Assembly: GCA_010645155.1 (NCBI GenBank)
Contig: CM021318.1
Span: 1,891,220 to 1,955,219 of the forward strand
Direction: 5' to 3'
DNA: 64,000 nucleotides
From: Tigriopus japonicus
Lineage: Eukaryota > Arthropoda > Copepoda > Harpacticoida > Harpacticidae
A program made the position numbers and the translations under genes. The notes under the pieces were generated by a model, which saw only the letters and a program-made list of their open reading frames with translations, was not told the origin of the DNA and did no database searches. Positions 44,545-55,230 of this stretch are shown here, one piece after another; positions within the stretch are counted from its first letter, which is position 1; the number at the start of each line of letters is the position of its first letter.

Positions 44545-45872
44545 TGATCTTACGGTTATAACAATGTATCGGCCACCTACTTGTAGCTCTTCTTCATTTC
44601 TATCAGCTCTCCAATTCATTGGAAAGGAGTTAGATCGAGAGGTTTGTTCTCGACTCTTTGTAGTTGGCGACTTCAATTTTCCGGCTAGCATTGTTGAGTG
44701 GGAGGTTAGTCCGGATGGGTACATTCCCATTTCGAAAACAGCATCGCTGTCTTTCGAAAAATTGGAAGAGTTTGCGATCTTGGGTAATCTCTCTCAACAC
44801 GTTGGTGTTGCAACCAGAGCAGAGAGTGTTCTGGACTTGTTTTTTTCCAATGACCCTGATCTGATCCAGTATGTCCATGTTGCCCCATGTAGTCTTTCAG
44901 ATCATCACATTCTTGAGATAGGGTCGACCATTACTCAAAAGCCGGCGAGCTCTAGAGTTAAACCTGCACCAAAGGTGGTTCTGGCAAAGTTCAAGTTCAA
45001 AGAGGAACATTGGCCTCTTATTGTTTAAAGATTGGAAGAGTTGGACTTGATTTCCATTCTGAAGCAGGAAGCATCCAAAGATGATGCCATAAATAGGCTG
45101 ATTTCCATTTTTCAGGAAGTTTGTTTGTCTCTGTGTATTCCAGAAACGGCGCCAAAAGGTGGGCCATTGTCTAGAATTCCAAATTTTAGAAAGAAGTTGT
45201 TCAAAAGGAGTTGTCAGAATTCAAATAGACTTCCACGTGCTTCAAATCCATTTGTTGTAGCCAACCTCCAAAGCAAATTGGATGTGGTCCAATCAAAGAT
45301 TAGGGCCTCCATTGATTCCGATCAGTTAGAGAAGGAAAGTAGAGTGATCCAGGAGGTTGAGACGAATCCAAAGGCGTTTTTCTCTTTTGCAAATACAAAG
45401 AGAAAAATGAAGCATCCTGAAGGACCTTTTGAGATCAACGGTAAAACCGTCAATGATAGTGAGGTTGTGGCCAATATGCTTGGAGATCAGTTCTCAAGTG
45501 TATTTTCAATTCCAAAAAGGGTAGTCAGAGCAGACCATGACTGTAGCAATGTTGTTGTTGAGCCTGGCCTTGATAGTCAGGATAATCAATTGGAGGATCT
45601 GGAAGTAACATATCAAGGTGCTTTTGAGGCCATCAAGAGCTTAAAGCTCTCGAGTTCTCCTGGACCTGATGGTGTGACATCTCAGTTTCTGATGAAATGT
45701 TTACAGATTTTTGCCCCTGTTTTTTCCTTTTTGATGCGTCGCATCTTAGATCAGGGCAAGTTTCCCTCTTGTCTAAAAGTAGCTCATGTCGTTCCAATTT
45801 TTAAGGGCGGAGATAAGTCACTCCCAAGTAATTATAGGCCCATTTCTCAGACTTCCAGTATTGCAACAGTAA
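44545..45872 (+). mobile_element. Non-LTR retrotransposon fragment (endonuclease and start of reverse transcriptase)
   Basis: One frame from about 44545 to 45883, interrupted by a single TAA at 45026-45028. The first part is an AP-like endonuclease: MYRPPT, LFVVGDFNFP and, near its end, SLSDHHILE with the conserved SDH. The second part contains an RT start: SPGPDGVTSQFL, VVPIFKGGDKSLPSNYRPIS. It breaks right after YRPIS, so the RT catalytic core and 3' end are missing, and the endonuclease N-terminus is also absent. Jockey/CR1-like by motif. A dead copy, but with few disruptions, so relatively young. Confidence 0.85.
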
Positions 45873-46198
45873 CTCATTGGTAGATCAAATTTCATGACAA
45901 CGGTAATTTTATAAACTAAATTAATCATTAACTCTCTTTACAGGGAATCCCATTCCTTGTAGCGGTATTAAAAAATCCGCCCCCCCCCCAAAAAAAAAGA
46001 AAACGTACAAAACATGTCTTTGCATTTACCTTACCACACAACTGGAGCATTCCATTGGTTTATTTATTGTATTTGAAAGTTAAAGTTTAAGGTAATGATA
46101 GTTTCACATCTATTAAATATATATTGATACAATTACGTTTCAAGTCACACTTAAGGACTTTTTTTAAGATGTGATGATATGGTTTTGGAAAATCTGTA

Positions 46199-46733
46199 CA
46201 GGGTTAGGCAGAATTAATGAAACATGATTATTGTGTAATAATTCTTTCCCGACAAGGCCAATAGGAAAGCATTGCTTTAAGAAGTTGTTCCTTTTACAAC
46301 ATGGTATTTCAAAATATAATATTTTTTGTCATGTTTCCCTTCGGGCCGAACTACCCTCCTGAACGTCTTGACATCACTCAAAACTAGCACGCACTTACTC
46401 CTCCTTTGGGTATCAATCATCCCATGCTGCTTCAGCTACAGCCAAAAGTGGTCCTTCTTGCCCTCGTTGACCTTCCTTTACAATCCGACCAACAGTTAAA
46501 GGGGACACATTCTAGTCTTTGGCCATCTCGTTCATGGATCAAGCCGGATCTCACGTAATTTTTAAGGTAATGGCCTTGACCAACACAGGAGTCCTCAACC
46601 CTCTTTTTACCACCTTGACCAATGTTCCATGATACTTTTCCCGAATCCTGTTATGTTTTTAACCTACCATTTGAATTGATGGCTAATACCAAGGGAGTTA
46701 AATCTAATGTTTCACTAATTCTCCTTAACCCTG
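46199..46733. mobile_element. Mariner/Tc1-like element, CAGGGTTAGG ends
   Basis: 535 bp between TA dinucleotides. The ends are CAGGGTTAGGCAGAATTAAT and, reversed, CAGGGTTAAGGAGAATTAGT. The minus-strand interior keeps scraps of a helix-turn-helix transposase start (MNEMAKD, VSPLTVGRIVK) with stops. Internally deleted and inactive. Confidence 0.8.
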
Positions 46734-47143
46734 TAGTTTTAGTGGCTTTAAGTGTTTTAATATAGTTCTTTGAGCTAACATGAAATAGACATCTTTACAA
46801 TGTATCTTAATTATGATACTTTGACGTTGAAAAACGCAATGAGACGTTCGGGCATTTGAACAAATGCTTAGCCAGAATTTTTAAGTGCTATGTGTTTAAT
46901 GTGTTTCCTTGGTCCCTCGGCTCTACAAAATCCAACTTACTCGGTGAATGAATGATTACATATTTCAATATGTCAATTCTTCGAAGTATTGAAGATTTTC
47001 TCCCTTTATTAGGTTTCCCAAGAATCTTCATTGGAATGAACGGGCAGGTGAGACTGCAAAATGGATTGAAAGTAACTTTTCAAATCTACTGTTGTGTTTT
47101 ACGTAATGAATGGCTTGAGTGGTTCGATTTACGATAAAGCATT

Positions 47144-47150
47144 TATAAAA
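47144..47150 (+). promoter_or_regulatory. TATA box of SLC35G-like copy 2
   Basis: TATAAAA, 260 bp before the ATG of copy 2. A TTTACAG near 47231-47237 could be an acceptor if there is a 5' UTR intron. Confidence 0.5.
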
Positions 47151-47403
47151 GTAAAGATCAAGCTCAAATGAGCGTTAGGAAACCTGTCTCAATCTCCCGA
47201 ACTTGGGCGCAAGTTTTACTCATTTTATAATTTACAGGTACGATCCTTTTGTCTTATGAAAGAGTTCCTCGAGACTGCTGGCTGCTTGCCAGTTTTGCGG
47301 AGATGTCCGTTGGTTGGTGCCTGTGTCAATCATCCCATCATCACAGTCTCAGCAAGGTGCATCAAAATTGTACTCCCAACCTAGGGCACTTGCATAAGCC
47401 AAG

Positions 47404-48591
47404 ATGGCATTGGTGTGTTCCGAAGCCGTGCTTACCACTCATTTACATTATTTACATGAAGACATCGAACGCAATGGATATATATCAATACCGGGTTCTT
47501 CAATTGCCGGATCAGAGGCCGAAACCTCTGACATTGAGGACCATCCATCGCAAGGCGTATTCAGCCGTGTTTGGTTCGAAACCCATCCCAAGTTCAAAGT
47601 TGCCATTGGTATGATATTAGCCTTGGTTTCTGGACTCGTCTTTACCTTCAATGGATCTGTAATGAAATATTATGGGATAGATCCAGTTGAAGTTTTGGCT
47701 GTTCGAGGAGCGGTCCAATTTTGGGTCATGTTCATGTTGTGCAAAGCACGTGGTATTTCTTTGTGGCCAGAGCATGTCAGAAACAAAACCAAGGGATTAA
47801 TGCTCCTGCAAGGATTGATGGGTGGCGTTATGGTTATCATGAGTTTGATCAGCATCATGATGATTCCATTGGGAGATGCCCTCACATTTATCTTCTCCAG
47901 TCCTGTGTTCACGTGCATCTGTAGTAGGATCTTTCTCAAACATCGATTGGGACTCTGGAAAGTGATCTTCATTGGATCGCTCTTAATTGGAATTGCTTTC
48001 GTGGTCCAACCTCCATTTATCTTCCCCGATGATGATCCCAACCCAAATGCATTGCCTTTGAAAGGAATTTGGAGTGATGACGATCCAGATTTCGTGGCCC
48101 ATGACTTTCACTATTATATGGGAGCGTTGTTAGCCGTTTTAAGTGCTGTGCTTGCTAGCTTTAACAGTGTATGTGTTAGTGGAACACTGAAGCACGTCGA
48201 TTCAATGGTACTTGTGAGTTATGTGGGAGCAGCCAGCTTTTTTATCGCAGTGGTGTGTACCATTTTTGATTTGAACCAACGCATCTTCTCTATTCAAATA
48301 GTGGACATTGCTGCTTGGGAATGGGGGCTCATATTTGGCATGGCTATCCTAGGGATCTTTGCCTACTTCAGTATTACCAAAGCTCTTCAATTGATTGACC
48401 CAACAATTGTTAGTGTGCTCAGATCAACGGAGATCCTCTTGGGCTTCTTTGTTCAAGTGGTGATAATGAACCAAATACCAAATACTTTTGCTATTGTTGG
48501 TGCTTCACTTGTGTTCTTGTCCATAATCATGATTGCCCTAGAGGCAAATATCGTCAGAAGATTACCGCTCTATATCCGTGGTTGGTTTTGA
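47404..48591 (+). CDS. SLC35G-like EamA/DMT transporter, tandem copy 2
   Basis: A 395-aa single-exon paralogue of copy 1 with the same layout: acidic soluble N-terminus with SIPGSSIAGSEAE, EamA repeat 1 (GLVFTFNGSVMKYYGIDP to RLGLWK) and repeat 2 ending IDPTIVSVLRSTEILLGFF, then a basic tail NIVRRLPLYIRGWF. The inter-repeat loop is shorter than in copy 1 and lacks the His-rich duplication; it has DDDPNPN and DDDPDF instead. The segment from GDALTF to RLGLWK is identical in protein to copy 1. AATAAA at 48669-48674 is a good polyadenylation signal. Substrate unknown. Confidence 0.9.
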   Translation: MALVCSEAVLTTHLHYLHEDIERNGYISIPGSSIAGSEAETSDIEDHPSQGVFSRVWFETHPKFKVAIGMILALVSGLVFTFNGSVMKYYGIDPVEVLAVRGAVQFWVMFMLCKARGISLWPEHVRNKTKGLMLLQGLMGGVMVIMSLISIMMIPLGDALTFIFSSPVFTCICSRIFLKHRLGLWKVIFIGSLLIGIAFVVQPPFIFPDDDPNPNALPLKGIWSDDDPDFVAHDFHYYMGALLAVLSAVLASFNSVCVSGTLKHVDSMVLVSYVGAASFFIAVVCTIFDLNQRIFSIQIVDIAAWEWGLIFGMAILGIFAYFSITKALQLIDPTIVSVLRSTEILLGFFVQVVIMNQIPNTFAIVGASLVFLSIIMIALEANIVRRLPLYIRGWF

Positions 48592-49457
48592 TACCTGTAA
48601 CTTGTGCCAAATGTTAAGGATTATTTCCCTTAACAAGACAAAAGATGTCTCTAAATTGCGAATGTGCAAATAAAATTGCATTACATCTTTGATGATATTC
48701 AGAAATGTAACTGATGTTTTCCGAGGTAAACGATAAATGCATTTGACTTCATCAACGTCTTGTCACCTTTGTCCTTGATAAGAATACATCAAAAACGTCT
48801 CTCCAACCGTCTATAAATACAAACATTATCAGCTTATTTGTCGTAAGTGCATTTGGTGACCAATAAATCGTTTTGAAGTGGTGTCAAAAGGTCAGACAAT
48901 TTGATCCTTTGCCCATGAATCAAGCTGTTTTCAAATTTCTTCGACCGTGTTTGTATGGCGATTGAGTTTCAATTATCCACATGAGGCAACACGTTAAGCT
49001 TTAGGCAGTCTGAGCGAACAGAGGCACAGCATTTCATTTAAAGAGAACATCATTTTCCCTGTATTAGAGAACTTGAACCATAGATGGGCATGGGTAGTCG
49101 GTCAAATATCATAAGAATTAAAGTGACGATTTTTGTTATAAAGCTTGCGAGGGGCTGTATTTTTGCTTTATTCATTGGAGAACCATGAAGAACAGTAGAG
49201 GATGGAAGTAGAAAAATTGAAAGAAAACAGATGGAAAAACAGTTACTACAATATATCAAACTTACACAGGGTTGTACATTTCGAAAGAAAACAAGTGCAT
49301 TTCAATTGTGGGTTTGGCAGTCTATTCCAAAGTCCTTGGTATTTGACTACTCCTTAACAATGATGAATTAAAGTTAGCTTCAAAAAATTGACCAAAAGGC
49401 ATGATTGCACCAATACATTTTGAATTACCATTTAAAATGATATCTTGACAACTGTTT
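48592..49457. other. Spacer between SLC35G-like copies 2 and 3
   Basis: AT-rich, contains the copy 2 3' end. No repeat or gene recognised up to the copy 3 TATA box. Confidence 0.65.
48669..48674 (+). terminator. Poly(A) signal of SLC35G-like copy 2
   Basis: AATAAA 78 bp after the stop codon. Confidence 0.6.
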
Positions 49458-49464
49458 TATAAAA
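49458..49464 (+). promoter_or_regulatory. TATA box of SLC35G-like copy 3
   Basis: TATAAAAGGC context, a strong match, 360 bp before the preferred ATG and 35 bp before a small upstream ATG at 49499. Confidence 0.55.
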
Positions 49465-49817
49465 GGCACAACGTGAGACCAAATACAGCATCGTGAAAAT
49501 GGAAGAAAACGCAATGTAAGATCCCTGAATTTAACATTAAAAGGTATTAATCAATTTCATCAACTTTTGAACACTGATTGCGTAAGGTATGCCCAACTAT
49601 GAGTCAGTACACTCTCCAGGATCAAAGCCGGCATTGCAGCAGTCGTAGCAGAGCAAGCAAGCAAATGTTGAAAAACAAGTCGGCTGTTTTGTTTCAAAGC
49701 ATCACATGCTTACGAAATGTTCCGATTTCAAAACCTGTTTCACATGAGGCTTTGATAACGAAACCATCATTTTGTCCTAGCATCTATAACATCAGTGCAC
49801 ATTCTTCAAGAAATACC

Positions 49818-50957
49818 ATGGCCCCAAATGAAGCGTTGCCTACCGATTGTGAAGAGCCTCCGGAACGTCATGGCTACACGCCCATTCCCTCAAGTGATCC
49901 TCCTTCTTCAAGTGAACCAACAACATCCCTCAATCGGTTCAGCCTTTGGCTGGAACACCATCCAACTTTCAAGCATGCATTGGGCTTAACTCTGGCCTTA
50001 GTTTCCGGATTGATCTTCACTACAAGTAGCTTCTTGATCAAGTTCTTCAAAGTGGATGCAGTGGAAGCTGTCACTGTCCGCTCAGTATTACAAACTGTTG
50101 TCATGGCCTTGGTGGTCAAGTTGAATGGCTTCAAATTCTGGCCTAATGAGCCTCATGTTACCAATACTGTCCGTGTTTGGCTGGTGGTTCAAGGTCTCTT
50201 GGGAGGGATCATGGTCATGTCCGGATTTGTGTCCGTCACTCTCATTCCTTTGGGCGATGCTCTCACGTTATTCTTCTCCAGTCCAGTGTTCACGTCCGTC
50301 TTCAGCCATATTGTGCTGGGCCATCGTCTCAAGATCTGGAAATCCTTCTTTATTGTCGTTCTGATTTGCGGGGTGATTTTTGTTGTTCGCCCACCCATGA
50401 TATTTCCCCCATCTCATACCTTCCATTCCCGACGTCGTCGCTATGCACACGATATCACCCAACCTCACGATGCTACCTACTTTTTAGGAGCCGGATTAGC
50501 TTTAATGGGAGCAATTCTTGCCGGGGTTTACAGTGTGATAATAAGTGGACCACTTCGGGATATCAAAGCCTCGGTCTCGATTTTCTATGTGGGATTGATG
50601 ACCTTTTTTATTGCCATCTTTGGTACGGAATTGGACGATAAGCAGCGGATCTTTTCTCCGTTCATTGGAGAGATTTCGTTGACAGAATGGGGTTCTTTGT
50701 TTTTGATTGCCGCTTTGGGGGTGGCTGCATATTTTTGTGTGACCTCCTCACTTCAATTAATCGAACCAACGATTGTGAGTGTCTTGCGGGCTTTGGAAAT
50801 AGTGTTCGGATTTGCGATTCAGACCTTCATCATGGGTCAAAAGCCTTCTCAATTGAGTGCATTTGGTGCGGCTTTAGTTCTCATATCGGTGATAATGATC
50901 TCGTTAGAGAGGCCTATTGTCAGATTGGTGCCTGTGTCTGTGCGACGTTGGTTGTAG
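49818..50957 (+). CDS. SLC35G-like EamA/DMT transporter, tandem copy 3
   Basis: A diverged paralogue of copies 1 and 2, 379 aa from the preferred start MAPNEALP. That start aligns its HGYTPIPSSDPPSS with the GYQSLPGSS of copy 1. The frame is open upstream to an ATG at 49599 (452 aa). An alternative start at 49499 could splice in frame (GTAAGA donor after 49515, acceptor before 49781). EamA repeat 1 has GLIFTTSSFLIKFFKVD and LIPLGDALTLFFSSPVFTSVF; repeat 2 ends IEPTIVSVLRALEIVFGFA. The loop is Arg/His-rich (HSRRRRYAHD). AATAAA at 50971-50976 follows the stop closely. Substrate unknown. Confidence 0.85.
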   Translation: MAPNEALPTDCEEPPERHGYTPIPSSDPPSSSEPTTSLNRFSLWLEHHPTFKHALGLTLALVSGLIFTTSSFLIKFFKVDAVEAVTVRSVLQTVVMALVVKLNGFKFWPNEPHVTNTVRVWLVVQGLLGGIMVMSGFVSVTLIPLGDALTLFFSSPVFTSVFSHIVLGHRLKIWKSFFIVVLICGVIFVVRPPMIFPPSHTFHSRRRRYAHDITQPHDATYFLGAGLALMGAILAGVYSVIISGPLRDIKASVSIFYVGLMTFFIAIFGTELDDKQRIFSPFIGEISLTEWGSLFLIAALGVAAYFCVTSSLQLIEPTIVSVLRALEIVFGFAIQTFIMGQKPSQLSAFGAALVLISVIMISLERPIVRLVPVSVRRWL

Positions 50958-50970
50958 AATAATGATGCAG

Positions 50971-50976
50971 AATAAA
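50971..50976 (+). terminator. Poly(A) signal of SLC35G-like copy 3
   Basis: AATAAA only 14 bp after the stop codon, implying a very short 3' UTR. Confidence 0.5.
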
Positions 50977-51806
50977 AAACACTTGTCAAGATCCCACTGT
51001 TTAACTGCTTTGTTGTGTCTGGATGGGCCCCAAGCATAAATCTTAGCCTAATTAAATCGTTTCGGGTCGTAATTCAGAGGTCCTTTCTGAGGACAATCTT
51101 GGACGGTTTGCCAACGCCCACCTGGAACTTGAAGCACAAAAAAGTGTGCCGAATCGGGTAGATTTTGGTCATACTTCAAATTTGATTATTCATCCACTCA
51201 AAAGTGTTTCTAATTAACATAATTGGAAGGCTCCACCCTAATGTGTGATACGTATCGGAGTTTGTCAAAAGTTCTGGATTAAGAACAAATCCACGAGTGA
51301 GAGATTTTTTTTTTTTTTTTGACGAATTAATTACACCTTTTTAGGCGAGTTAATTGTCGTTTTGAGACAAATTGATTGCTGAAACTGACTCAGGGGCTCT
51401 TAATCTAATTGATTATGTTAAGATGGGTTATTCATTTACTTAAAGACTAACAAGATACGCATAAAATTTTGGTAGCTTATTCATTGACAACAACTACTGT
51501 GGTAGTATCAATAAACATTTCAGGTATTTTTTTACATTTAGTTGGAACAAGAGCATCTAGAATCTCTGCATCATCTCAGGGTGATAATTTTATTGAAAAT
51601 GATTGTTACAGAATTTGCAATGATATATATTTTTAAAGGGAAATTCTTGAAATTTTTGGACTTTTTCATGACAGTTTGTGTAAAACCGCCACTCCCTTCC
51701 CATTGATTTGAATTTTCAAAGCCATAAACCAAGGGAATTTAGCAACTTTGACGTAAAGGTAGCAAGCGAACAAAAAGATCAGATTTATTGCAAAAATGAT
51801 GCTTCT

Positions 51807-51905
51807 GAGGTTAGTTGTTTAGACGCAAAAGATCGATCTCAAAATCGTACTTAAGTCCAATAAGTACGATCTTGAGATCGATCTTTGCGTCTATAAAACT
51901 AGCCT
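51807..51905. repeat. Hairpin / small foldback
   Basis: The inner arms 51821-51853 and 51861-51892 pair almost perfectly: AGACGCAAAAGATCGATCTC with its complement, then ATCGTACTTA with TAAGTACGAT. Weaker pairing extends outward through GAGGTTAGTTG and CTAGCCTC. Confidence 0.85.
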
Positions 51906-52183
51906 CTGATTTCTTGAGAAAATGGCAATGTTTCCGAAACTGGCGGTCAACTTAAAGAAATATTCATTTCAAGTCGATCAGAAGGGACATTGAAGTCTAC
52001 AACTGAACTTTTCGACGCACCAGATTTGTAAAATTGACGCCAAAATCGCCAAAAAATATTAAATTTTCTTATGAAGTATTTTGGTTGAAAAACATTGAAG
52101 ACAAGTACAAATTTTGAATTTACAGTACATCTGATTCAACAAATCTATCTGAAAGAAAATAAGTTATTTAACTTTTCTTTCTG

Positions 52184-52375
52184 GATTGTTGGTGCTAGGG
52201 TCTGAGGCTTGAGCCTCGCCCGGCAAGCGAAGCCAGCCATCGTCCAAATATTTCCGATGGGTAATTTCAAATCCGGTATCAGAATGGTTCTCTATCTGTG
52301 GGTGTGGATTAACGTCTAAAACTTTCTTTGAGAAAGGTCGGGGAGGAGAATCGGACCTGGGACCTCTCTATACTA
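52184..52375 (-). mobile_element. tRNA-derived SINE, copy 2, head truncated
   Basis: Matches the body of copy 1 (9690-9926) through TGTTGGTGCTAGGGTC, GCCAGCCATC, GGTATCAGA and GGGGAGGAGAATCG. It lacks the A-box end, which is replaced by the MITE beginning at 52384. Confidence 0.8.
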
Positions 52376-52383
52376 GAGATTTC

Positions 52384-52670
52384 TAGTGATGTGCTTCGAA
52401 CCAAGAGTGCTGCCAGTTTTGACTCGGTAGTTTATCCCTATTAAAAAGGTCAGGTTGTTTTGAGCTATTTGAAAAGAGCTAAACAGGGACCAATTTGGCA
52501 ACATTCGAACTAGTTCGATTTCGAGTTCCATCCATGGTTATAAAAATGGATTTAGAGTTGGCAGTGCTGCCATATTTTATGGTAGAAAAATTTGGTTGTG
52601 GTCAGATTTTTGACCCTAAAAAACAAAATGGCAAAACTCTGCCAAAAATCCAACTCAAAACACATCAGTA
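52384..52670. mobile_element. hAT-like MITE, TGATGTG family copy 2 (inverted)
   Basis: Reverse-complement copy of 321-642, sharing TGTTTTGAGTTGG, GGGTCAAAAATCTGACC and GGCAGCACTGCCAACTC. The ends are TAGTGATGTG and CACATCAGTA. The flanking 8-mers (GAGATTTC and GAAATCTC) are reverse complements rather than direct repeats. Confidence 0.8.
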
Positions 52671-53253
52671 GAAATCTCCCGAATCCAATGCCATGATTCT
52701 CACTTAAAACTGATCTCGTTCTAACATTAGGGTTTTTCAAGATTCAATGTGAAGAAAAAAGTACGAAATGGGTTAAATGATTCATTGAAAACGTTAATTT
52801 TTATAGCACTGCAATTGCCACGTAAATCATGTCAATAAACAATTCATTATAACTTAAATAAATGCTGAAATTGTACCAATTTAAGCTTCAAACAAGAAGT
52901 CGTAAACAAAAAGATACAGGGTAGGGCAGAAGTATCCCAGATCCAAATTAATGGTCCTGGAGATGGTTCTCCTGCTCACAGGCCTCCTTAAGGGATGTGG
53001 TGCAATTGACACGGAAGGATCAGTATCAATGGACTTATTCAAACTGGCCAGGAATCTTGGTGTCCACTTTTAGGCCTTATGTGGTCCACAAGGGGTGTGA
53101 CCAATGTCCATGCCAAGTTTCAGCTTCTTAACGATCCTGTAGATGTTCCTCCTGAGGTATTTTGTGGTATCCTTGATGGCTTTGGGATCCTTGCCGGCCA
53201 AGTACACTTCAGCGATGACATTTCATCTGGCCTCCTGGACAGTGATGGCATTT

Positions 53254-53312
53254 GAATAAAAGCCATTTTCTGCCACCTGGCAGAAATTGGTGGCAGAAAA
53301 TGGCTTTTATTC
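53254..53312. repeat. Hairpin with GGTGGCAGAAAATGGC arms
   Basis: 24-bp perfect arms (GAATAAAAGCCATTTTCTGC plus CACC and its complement) around an 11-base loop. Similar motifs recur at 53325-53350 and 54955-55010, probably the ends of the nested insertion. Confidence 0.85.
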
Positions 53313-55042
53313 GTGCAAAAAAAGTGGCAGAAAATGGCAGAAAAAGGCAGAAATTATTTTTTCAGGAAACTCATTTAAATATATATATATTCAATACTTA
53401 AAGGGACAAAATTTGGTACTTTTGATGTCTAACTATGGCCTTACCATCCCTTCAAAAGCTCATTGCATCGAAGAAGGAAGATACAAGTTCATGAAATCGA
53501 TTTCCTCCATTCGTTTTCGAATTTCCGAGAGACTCTAGAATTTCCCTCAAAGCTAGGGTGGCCAAATTGGGCACTCTTATTTTGTCTTAAATATGTACCG
53601 ACAGTTAAACCTGATATGCAATTTAATTCTATTATGCTCAGTCACTATTTGAATACTATAGTTTAGAATTGTAAGTTTTTAAAATGTTAAAATACGTTAA
53701 TTGCAAAATGTTTTCTAAATTTAAATGCTAAAGCCTAAGTTCCGTTTTTCAAATCCAATTACAATACAGTCTGACAAAATTCATTTGAAGTAAGTACTTG
53801 TATATTTTCAAGTCAAGTTTGTTTACCCAAATATAAATTGAAATTAAACACTGACTTTCTTAACTTTTACAATTGCAATATGTTTGATGTATAAATTTCG
53901 ACTAAACATTACGTTTTATCAAAGTCAGATTTGCAGATGCTTGCTTGCTATGAACTGAATTAGTTTAAAATAAATTACAATAATACCAAATTAACAAAAT
54001 TAGAAACCAAATTCCAGCAAGTCATTTTCGTTTTCTTCTAAAAAAACTGATAATGGATCTTTACAAAAAATTACAACAATTACTTCCTGGGGCTCATTTA
54101 TTAATTCGTTATTAATTCGTTCAATTAAATACGCTATCAATTAACAAACCATATGATATCACCAAGCATTCTAGAAAATAGTGATAATCTTATTCTAATA
54201 TCCCTTTTCAACACTATCTAATATTTTAGTGACTTTGAACTCCAAAAAAACATTTTTTTTTCAAATATGATTATTATATCAACACTTTAAAATATGATAA
54301 AAGTATATCATGGATGTTTTTCATTATTTCACGTAAAATTTACTCATAATTTCAATAGAAGTATAGAAATAGAACTTATTTCACCCTGAATTATTGTCAC
54401 CATATGGCACAACAAAGGAATGACGGATTTTTAACCAGGGAATTTCTTATGAAAAGACGTGTTTATAAATACCATGTGTTTTTCTAGTTATTTGAGCATC
54501 ACCTCAAATGCCAAGACTTCTAATGGCATATTCCGATATCAGGGTATCATAAAGAAAATATTATGTGAAGGTGTACATTTTACATTAGCTCAGATAACTG
54601 GATCAAATCACTCAAAACCACCAAAACGAACAATTATTCCAAGACCTTGTTAGTAAATATTCAAAGGGTCCTTAGTTATGAATTGTTGTAAAATTGTATC
54701 AATATCTATTTAACAGACGTTTAACTATCATTAATTTTAACTTTCAAATTGCACCAAAATCACCCAAAATACTCCAGTGGTGTGTTAAAGTAATTGCCAA
54801 CGTATAATATATACCTTTTTGGCATCACAAAGATAAATAAACATTTTCTGTGTTTTCCAAATTTTGTCTTTAACGAAAAATAAGTATATAATATCTTTCA
54901 AAACTAACTTAAATGTATATTTTTGGATATTTTATTCTTTTTCATTTCTTCATTTTCTGCCATTTTCTGCCACCAAGTGGCAGAAAATGGCAGAAATTCA
55001 ATAAAAGCCAAAATTTGCCATCCCTGCTCCTGGATCTTCATG

Positions 55043-55230
55043 GTGATGATTTAGAGAAAATCGCATTTTATTTACAATTGTCTATTTTGTTTAAAAGATT
55101 CAAGAAAATTCAGTTGAATTGGAATTTAGCACTAAAATTTGTGATGATTTAGAGAAAACTGCATTTTATTTACAATTGTCTATTTTGTTTAAAAGATTCA
55201 AGAAAATTCAGTTGAATTGGAATTTAGCGC
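55043..55230. repeat. Tandem duplication, 98-bp period
   Basis: Two near-identical units starting GTGATGATTTAGAGAAAA at 55043 and 55141, including TTTACAATTGTCTATTTTG. It lies inside the right part of the mariner-like element. Confidence 0.92.

Larger units (their letters stand above)
40601..47403. other. Transposon-rich spacer between SLC35G-like copies 1 and 2
   Basis: 6.8 kb with no host gene I can support. It holds two mariner-like remnants, a hAT MITE and a non-LTR retrotransposon fragment. 43260-43520 may hold the 3' end of another non-LTR ORF (plus-strand frame with LDDFLNSVPEQP). 41640-43250 and 46740-47130 show nothing I recognise. Confidence 0.65.
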
